This document shows positions 59,111 to 64,000 of a stretch of DNA of 64,000 nucleotides, in pieces. The DNA is taken from positions 1,769,176-1,833,175 of the forward strand of contig JACAXG010000132.1 in assembly GCA_018881555.1 (NCBI GenBank), in the 5' to 3' direction. Origin of the DNA: Amblyornis subalaris. Lineage: Eukaryota; Chordata; Aves; Passeriformes; Ptilonorhynchidae. How positions within the stretch are numbered: position 1 is the first letter of the stretch; each line of letters begins with the position of its first letter. A model generated the notes under the pieces. That model made no database searches, was not told the origin of the DNA, and was given only the letters and a program-made list of their open reading frames with translations. A program made the translations under genes and the position numbers.

Positions 59111-61053
59111 TTGATATAAGCTGTTTCTGAGAGGATGTTCCAGACATAGGAGATGAGAGATTCATCATAATAAGGATACAAAAACCATTCAAAATATTTT
59201 CAGAGATACAGATAGGCTGTACATCTCTATGCCTCTCTTTTTTTCTTTTTTTTTTTTTTTTCCCTCCCTGAAAATTCTGGGTTTTATCTTCTGTCAGAAT
59301 TGATCACAGGAGTCACTTTAATTGGGAAATTCATTTAAAATAGTTTCTAATTGGCATCAGAGAGTTGAAAGTTCAGTACAAAGGTGAGATCTAAGCTTTC
59401 TAATTAGATTGAATGCAGTATGACTTAAAGAATAGTCTTGATAATTACAGAATTTAATGCAAAATTATATTTTAATGAAATATGGTGATTTTTACAACGA
59501 GAAGTCCTGCAATTCTCATTCAGTCTTTCATCTTACTTTCTAAAGAGGAGCTAAATTGTTTTGTGCGTCTGTATATAAATTCTACCTTAAAACCTCACAT
59601 AGTTTTATTAAAAACTAAGATGATTATCATTTTGGTTTTTCTGGATGAAGCTGATAGGTCTGCAATTTGGATGCAAAACCTTATGCTAGGCGTTCTGAAT
59701 TTTCTCTACTGAAGTATAATTCTCTCTTGCATAGAATTATATTATGAACTCAAGTTTTCCCCCCTCCCTGCTCATTCGCTTCCCCCTCCCCAAGTTGTTT
59801 GATGCAGCTGAAATTGAAGGCTGAAGTAGAAGGGGCCACTTAAGTAGTGAAGGGTTTTTCTTTGTAAATAATAGATCAAGAGCACCGTAGCTGTATCTAA
59901 TGGCGCCGAATGCAGCCTCCGTTCCAAGGACAGCGTGGGGTTTGAAAAACATAACCATAGTTCATCCCCCTCGCTAACCTGTGGTCAGTTGGGCTGCTGC
60001 TGTTGGCCAGTCACATGTTTTAATTCATCAGACATGNTTTTTTTATAAACCTCTGATAATATCAACACATGAATAGCAGGGATGATCGCTGGGATTTCCG
60101 GACTAAAATGACAAGGGAAAATAAAATAGAAGGGGTGTTTTGTAAAATCTGTTTCTTCTTTTCGAGCCCAGGGGTTTACCTGAACACCGATCAACTTTTC
60201 TTGTAAGCAGCAAAGTTAAGGTATGCTTTTGCAGGAGCTGAACTAGCTGCTCTCCAGATTTCTTCTCCTTCATACATTTTAAGCTGATAAAAATATTTCA
60301 AAAACACACCTGCTTTTTTGAGTTAAAATTGAACTTATTTAAAGTGGGGAAGAGAAGGTTACTCCTGGCATGCTGTACGGTATTTCAGGTTTTAGGAGAA
60401 ATAATTTAATGCTTCTTGATATTCTGGAGAAAATATTTTACACTTAACAGGTATTATCCTTCTCTTTCTTTTTAGTCAAATTTCCTTGTCTCTATTCTAC
60501 CAAGTGGATGCAATTTCAATGTCAAGATAAATAGCAATATCATTGGCAAAAATGAGTAAATTCTTATCNGACATACAAATTTGATAAAAAAGACAAAACC
60601 ATGTTCCCTGCCTGTGGTCCAGCAGACTTGTTTGAATGCAGTCAGAGACTCTGAAGTCCTTTCTCAAGCAAAACTCAAAACTCATATTGATTACCAGAAT
60701 CAAGCCCTNTCTTGAAAAGGCATATTCCTAGAAATTTCAAATGCAAAACAACATAAAAAAAGCTGTCGCAGGACAAATTCATTCTGTTTTACACTCCCTT
60801 CTGTGCTTAAAGTGTCTGTTCCTTGAATGACACTGGTAGATTTGCTTGTAAAATAATTCATCTTTCTTGTGCCACTCACTTGCTTTATGATATCTTGTAA
60901 AATCAAAAGAAGCACTTTCTGTGGTGCTTTTTTGCAGGTTTTGCNTTCAAAACCGAACACAAATAGTCACTACTGAGAATTTTTGCATAATAATCTTCTG
61001 AAGATTTGTAGTTTGCCTAGAAATTTTTTTATATCTTACTTATTATTGTTATT
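59111..61053. other. No gene seen; AT-rich
   Basis: AT-rich non-coding DNA with a pyrimidine run at 59232-59269 and conserved-looking CpG-bearing pieces near 59890-59990. No gene, RNA gene or repeat family was supported. Open frames are below 90 codons. Confidence 0.6.
59232..59269 (+). repeat. Pure pyrimidine tract
   Basis: Thirty-eight bases contain only T and C, including a long T run. Low-complexity sequence. Confidence 0.88.
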
Positions 61054-61085
61054 AAATGCAGACTTTGTTAAATACAGACTTTGTT
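61054..61085 (+). repeat. 16-bp tandem duplication
   Basis: The unit aaatgcagactttgtt at 61054-61069 is followed directly by aaatacagactttgtt at 61070-61085, with one mismatch (g to a). It is a simple local duplication. Confidence 0.8.
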
Positions 61086-61424
61086 TCATTGTGTGTTTCA
61101 GTTTGATTCTCTTTTATTTTAAACNATTTTGGTTTCTTACTAATAACTCACTTGTCTAAACCAAAAATCTTCCAAGCACGGGTTACAGTCATCTGCTGTA
61201 AATGATAGGAGATAAAGCATAAGCTGTGCTTCACCTTCATGCTGATCAGCGTTGGCAAGGGTTGTGGAAAACAGCAAAATGTCCAAAATGAAATTTTGAA
61301 AAGAGAAAAAAAAAGCAGGCAGATTCACCATCAGTCATCAGTGTCTCACAATTTTTTTTTTCCTCTTCTTCTGTAAAATAATTGTACAAGTTTTTCAAGC
61401 TCCAGTGGCCTGTTTCATGTCCAG

Positions 61425-61530
61425 CATGCCCCCAAGTGCGGCCGAGCTGAGACGCTCGTTCTGCACCGGGTTCGCTTGTGCGCGCGGGCAGGAAAACACT
61501 GCGAGAGAGACGGAGGCACCTCACCAAACC
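61425..61530. promoter_or_regulatory. Small CpG cluster in AT-rich surroundings
   Basis: About ten CpGs in 100 bases (including gtgcggccgagctgagacgc near 61437-61455 and gtgcgcgcgggc near 61479-61490) stand out in AT-rich DNA. It may be part of a larger regulatory region together with the CpG-bearing stretch at 62330-62670. Confidence 0.3.
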
Positions 61531-62329
61531 TCCCAGGAGTTCTCCTCTTGTTTTTTCTCCCTTGTCTTCTCTAGTTTGTTTCCATGTAGCAACAACAATT
61601 ACAGAAATCCATTCAGTGTAATCTTTTTTTCTTCCCCCTTTCACCTTCCAGCCGCTTACCAGAGAGATCAGACGTGGAAAAGCCAAAATCCCAGAATATG
61701 ATGAGCCCATTAAATTAGATGATTCCTACAATTTATTTCCTTTCCAGTTCTCAGCTTTCTGTTTTGTGCTTTCTTAGCTAGTGCTGGGGAAAAAAAAAAA
61801 AGGCAGCTTGACAGCTAATAGATACCCCAGCCATCAATTGCCGAGACATTTTGTCTTTTGTGACATTGAGGAAAAGACAAGGAAGGGAATGGAAGCAACT
61901 GAAAAAATGTCAAAAGATCAAAAAATCAATGGGCTGAAGGAATGTGATCTGTTTATCGGNGTGTAGCTGCTCTTTCTGTTTGCATTAAGTCCGAGTGAGT
62001 GTCTTTGGTCACCACTAAACTTGCTTTTATTCACTCCCTAGGAGATGTAATACAAGCATGAAACGGTGGCTCACAAAGCAGGCGCAGCGGCGAAGCAAAT
62101 AAATAAATAAATAAATAAAGCAAGCCAGGGCTTCTTTAAAGACCACAAAACCAGGTTTATTGCCTTACAATTTTTTTTTTCCTCGTATTGAACGCGCTTA
62201 CCTTTCTCTTGAAACTTGTTGCTGAGCACAGCAAATGGACCATGTTGTGTTGACATGGGTGTCTTGTTTCTGTGTTACCAGGAGGTTATTTTTATGTATT
62301 TATTTTTGAAAATGTCAATAAAATGAAAA
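61531..62329. other. No gene seen; (AAAT)n repeat inside
   Basis: AT-leaning DNA between the two CpG-bearing stretches. It contains an A run at about 61790-61801, a short CpG-rich word near 62080-62095 and the AAAT microsatellite at 62097-62119. No gene is supported. Confidence 0.6.
62097..62119 (+). repeat. (AAAT)n simple repeat
   Basis: About six AAAT units in a perfect row, likely length-polymorphic. Confidence 0.92.
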
Positions 62330-62670
62330 GAGGGCGAGAGTTCAGTGAGCGGAAGTTCTGGCAGCTGATTGAATGCGTGTTCCTGGCGCTTGACAGTTCG
62401 CGTCAAGTCTTTGGTTGGACTTTCCCTTTGCTTTCCCGGGCAGGGAGTTGGGTTTGTTTTCTCTGAAACATGAAAAGAGTTGGGCGAATGCAAATGCAAG
62501 GCAGCTCTGGCGCGCGCCTTTCCCCCGCANGCCGGTAATGTAGTGCTTGCTGGGGTTTTAAAGTCGCTGGATATTGCATAGCTCATAAATTCTTCACAAG
62601 CATGGATGGAAGGGGGGGAGACGTGTGTGCATGTACCGGGAGAGCGCGCGCATGTGTGTGTGTAAGTGCC
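62330..62670. promoter_or_regulatory. CpG-bearing regulatory-like stretch with POU octamer and Z-DNA run
   Basis: CpGs recur throughout (for example near 62333, 62350, 62374, 62388, 62400-62403, 62437, 62485, 62511-62517 and 62637-62650). A perfect POU octamer ATGCAAAT lies at 62488-62495, overlapping a second ATGCAA-type half. At 62644-62664 a 21-base strictly alternating purine-pyrimidine run (GCGCGCGCATGTGTGTGTGTA) is prone to Z-form. No TATA box, start site or exon is recognised. I infer an enhancer or distal promoter. Confidence 0.35.
62488..62495 (+). promoter_or_regulatory. POU octamer site
   Basis: ATGCAAAT is the exact octamer bound by OCT-type POU factors. The following bases (gcaag) extend it to ATGCAAATGCAAG, giving a second half-site in tandem. 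Confidence 0.4.
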
Positions 62671-62939
62671 GTCCCAGCCTATGAGAACTGATGGAGCAGA
62701 CAAGGCAACGCTACAATCTGTTGGACAAATTTTTTCTCACCCCTTGTAGTTGTTATGTGATAGGAAGTATGGCNAGGGCTGCATATTTTATAAACTTTCT
62801 ATTAAAGTTGTGGCATGTTATCATAAAACTGAATTGCGATACTTTGTATTACACTCTGGGATTGAGAGATAGACATAGGATTAAAAAAACAATTTCTAGG
62901 CATTTCTAGATGATAAATTTAATTTTCTTTGCTATTTGG

Positions 62940-63280
62940 AGGTCTTCTTTGAAAATGCAATTGTAATGAACGCATTCAGAACTGGAGAATAGATTTACCC
63001 TTGGCTTCAAATAGTTGACGTTATCAGGCTCTGTCATTCGTTCCTTCCTATTTTCGGGCTGCTAATTGATGTTTTTGATGTCAGCAAGAAAATTGAAGAA
63101 AATGTCATGTGTGAACCAGTGCGGAAGTTAATAAGATTGACTTCGTTGACAGAATTTACAATGAGCACAGAGACCGCATAATGGGACCGCTGCGAATTCG
63201 TGTGCTCTCTTTGGAGTCAAAATTGACACCTCACGCTAGGCCAGCGGTCGATAGGAAAGATGCAACATTTGGGAAGGTTC
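62940..63280. other. CpG-retaining conserved-looking block
   Basis: The block has repeat-free AT-leaning sequence but keeps CpGs near 62970, 63018, 63039, 63055, 63122, 63143, 63176, 63188, 63193, 63198, 63234 and 63245-63250. GACCGC occurs twice (63174-63179 and 63185-63190), and GACCGCTG at 63185-63192 has an exact reverse-complement partner CAGCGGTC at 63242-63249. A gctaattgatg-like homeobox word lies near 63060. No protein frame fits. I infer a conserved non-coding element, unaligned. Confidence 0.35.
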
Positions 63281-63289
63281 CTAATCTCA

Positions 63290-63354
63290 TTTTTTTTTTC
63301 CTCTTCCTTTTTTTTCCCCTCTCCTTCTTCTTTCTTTCTTTTCCCCCCTCCTCT
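63290..63354 (+). repeat. Pure pyrimidine tract, 65 bases
   Basis: No purine occurs from 63290 to 63354. T runs alternate with CC, CCCC and CCCCCC blocks, including TTCTTTCTTTCTTTT-like sequence near 63328-63342. Long homopyrimidine tracts can form triplex (H-DNA) if a mirror repeat is present. The tract lies directly downstream of the conserved-looking block at 62940-63280. Confidence 0.92.
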
Positions 63355-64000
63355 ATTACCTTTTGGTCTATGGAGCTTATCTAGTTGCAGAAGCAGCTGT
63401 TTATCCAGAGGGCTACTGCTTTGGACCAAGCCAGAGCCTTGGTTCAATCTCTCAGCGCTCCACAACAATGCTCATTTTTTATGCTGTTTTGAGTCTGAAA
63501 GCAAAAGAGTCTTGAAAAGGTTAGATTAAGATGTGTCTTAAGGAAAGCTATACTAATATTGGACAGGGTCATTGCATATGCTTGGGCTATGTGCAATAAA
63601 GCTGAAACGTAAATCCCCTGTGTATAAAGGAAGGAAGCTGTGGGACACCTACCTGGGCGTTAAGCATAACAGAAGACTACAGCTAAGCATTACTCTTCCT
63701 CTGGGCTCCAGTGCGTGTGCATCTATGTGAGCGTGTACGCCTGCTTGTGCAACCTTCAAAACTTCTGACTTTCGCCGAGGTGGTTTTTCCCCCTTTTTTT
63801 TTTCTTGGATAAAATGGGAATTCAAACTTTTTTCAAAGTAGCAAAAGGCTTCACTGTAATAGTTTAATTTTCCAGTAATGTGACAAAGTTTATTGGATTT
63901 GTGTGTATAATTATGGAATGGATTAGCCGAGTTTGGTTCAGTGAATCTGATTATTTTCTGGCCTTTAGGGAAATGCGCTAAAACCCTAATATGTCCACTA
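63355..64000. other. No gene seen
   Basis: AT-leaning non-coding DNA to the window end, with a T run near 63796-63811. No supportable exon, RNA gene or repeat was found. Confidence 0.65.

Noticed and set aside
1..64000. Bacterial or phage features, CRISPR arrays, endogenous retrovirus LTRs
   Set aside because: Nothing in the window resembles operons, spacer arrays or paired LTRs. The CR1 and MIR-type elements and the gene-poor AT-leaning sequence fit a vertebrate genome instead.

Overview
This window looks like vertebrate nuclear DNA and most likely comes from a bird. The main evidence is one clear 3' fragment of a CR1 LINE at about 38.36-38.92 kb, the dominant retrotransposon family of birds and other sauropsids. 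Otherwise there are very few interspersed repeats for 64 kb, moderate GC with local CpG clusters, and several worn ancient SINE/LINE tails of the MIR/L2 type. Turtles and crocodilians also carry CR1, but I would expect a higher repeat load there, so bird is the best guess and not proven. About 75-80 single unresolved bases (n) are scattered through the window.

I found no protein-coding gene, tRNA, rRNA or other RNA gene that I can name. The longest open frames (about 185-197 codons) have no recognisable domain, unusual composition and no splice context, and look like chance. The window therefore reads as intronic or intergenic DNA. Two short minus-strand patches (49.57-49.70 kb and 13.63-13.74 kb) have exon-like codon composition, and a small CpG-rich stretch at 5.93-6.29 kb contains two ATGs that each sit close to a splice-donor-like sequence. 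These three places are the best leads for a missed exon.

Layout: 0-5.9 kb is featureless apart from a pyrimidine-rich stretch, an RFX-like X-box and a G-quadruplex motif. The 5.9-6.6 kb part holds the CpG cluster followed by a striking 84-bp-arm hairpin, probably a non-autonomous DNA transposon (MITE). The 7-16 kb part holds worn MIR-like pieces, simple repeats (TTTA, GT) and a CpG-containing block at 11.0-11.3 kb. The 16-33 kb part is mostly unannotatable sequence with several conserved-looking blocks (17.8-18.1, 23.4-23.9, 30.0-30.4 kb), an NRF1-like palindrome at 20.34 kb and a forkhead-motif tandem repeat at 27.5 kb. The 33-44 kb part holds conserved-looking blocks at 33.05-33.48 and 41.5-42.3 kb and the CR1 fragment. 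The 44-57 kb part holds CpG clusters at 44.6 and 52.4 kb and more MIR-like pieces. From 58 kb to the end the DNA is AT-rich, yet in places keeps CpGs and dense homeobox, SOX and POU-type words. This is the appearance of a cluster of conserved non-coding elements, as seen around developmental regulator genes.

No genes could be joined into a pathway. The conserved-element and motif calls are by eye: they are hypotheses that an alignment with other bird genomes would settle. I found no convincing new biological system here.
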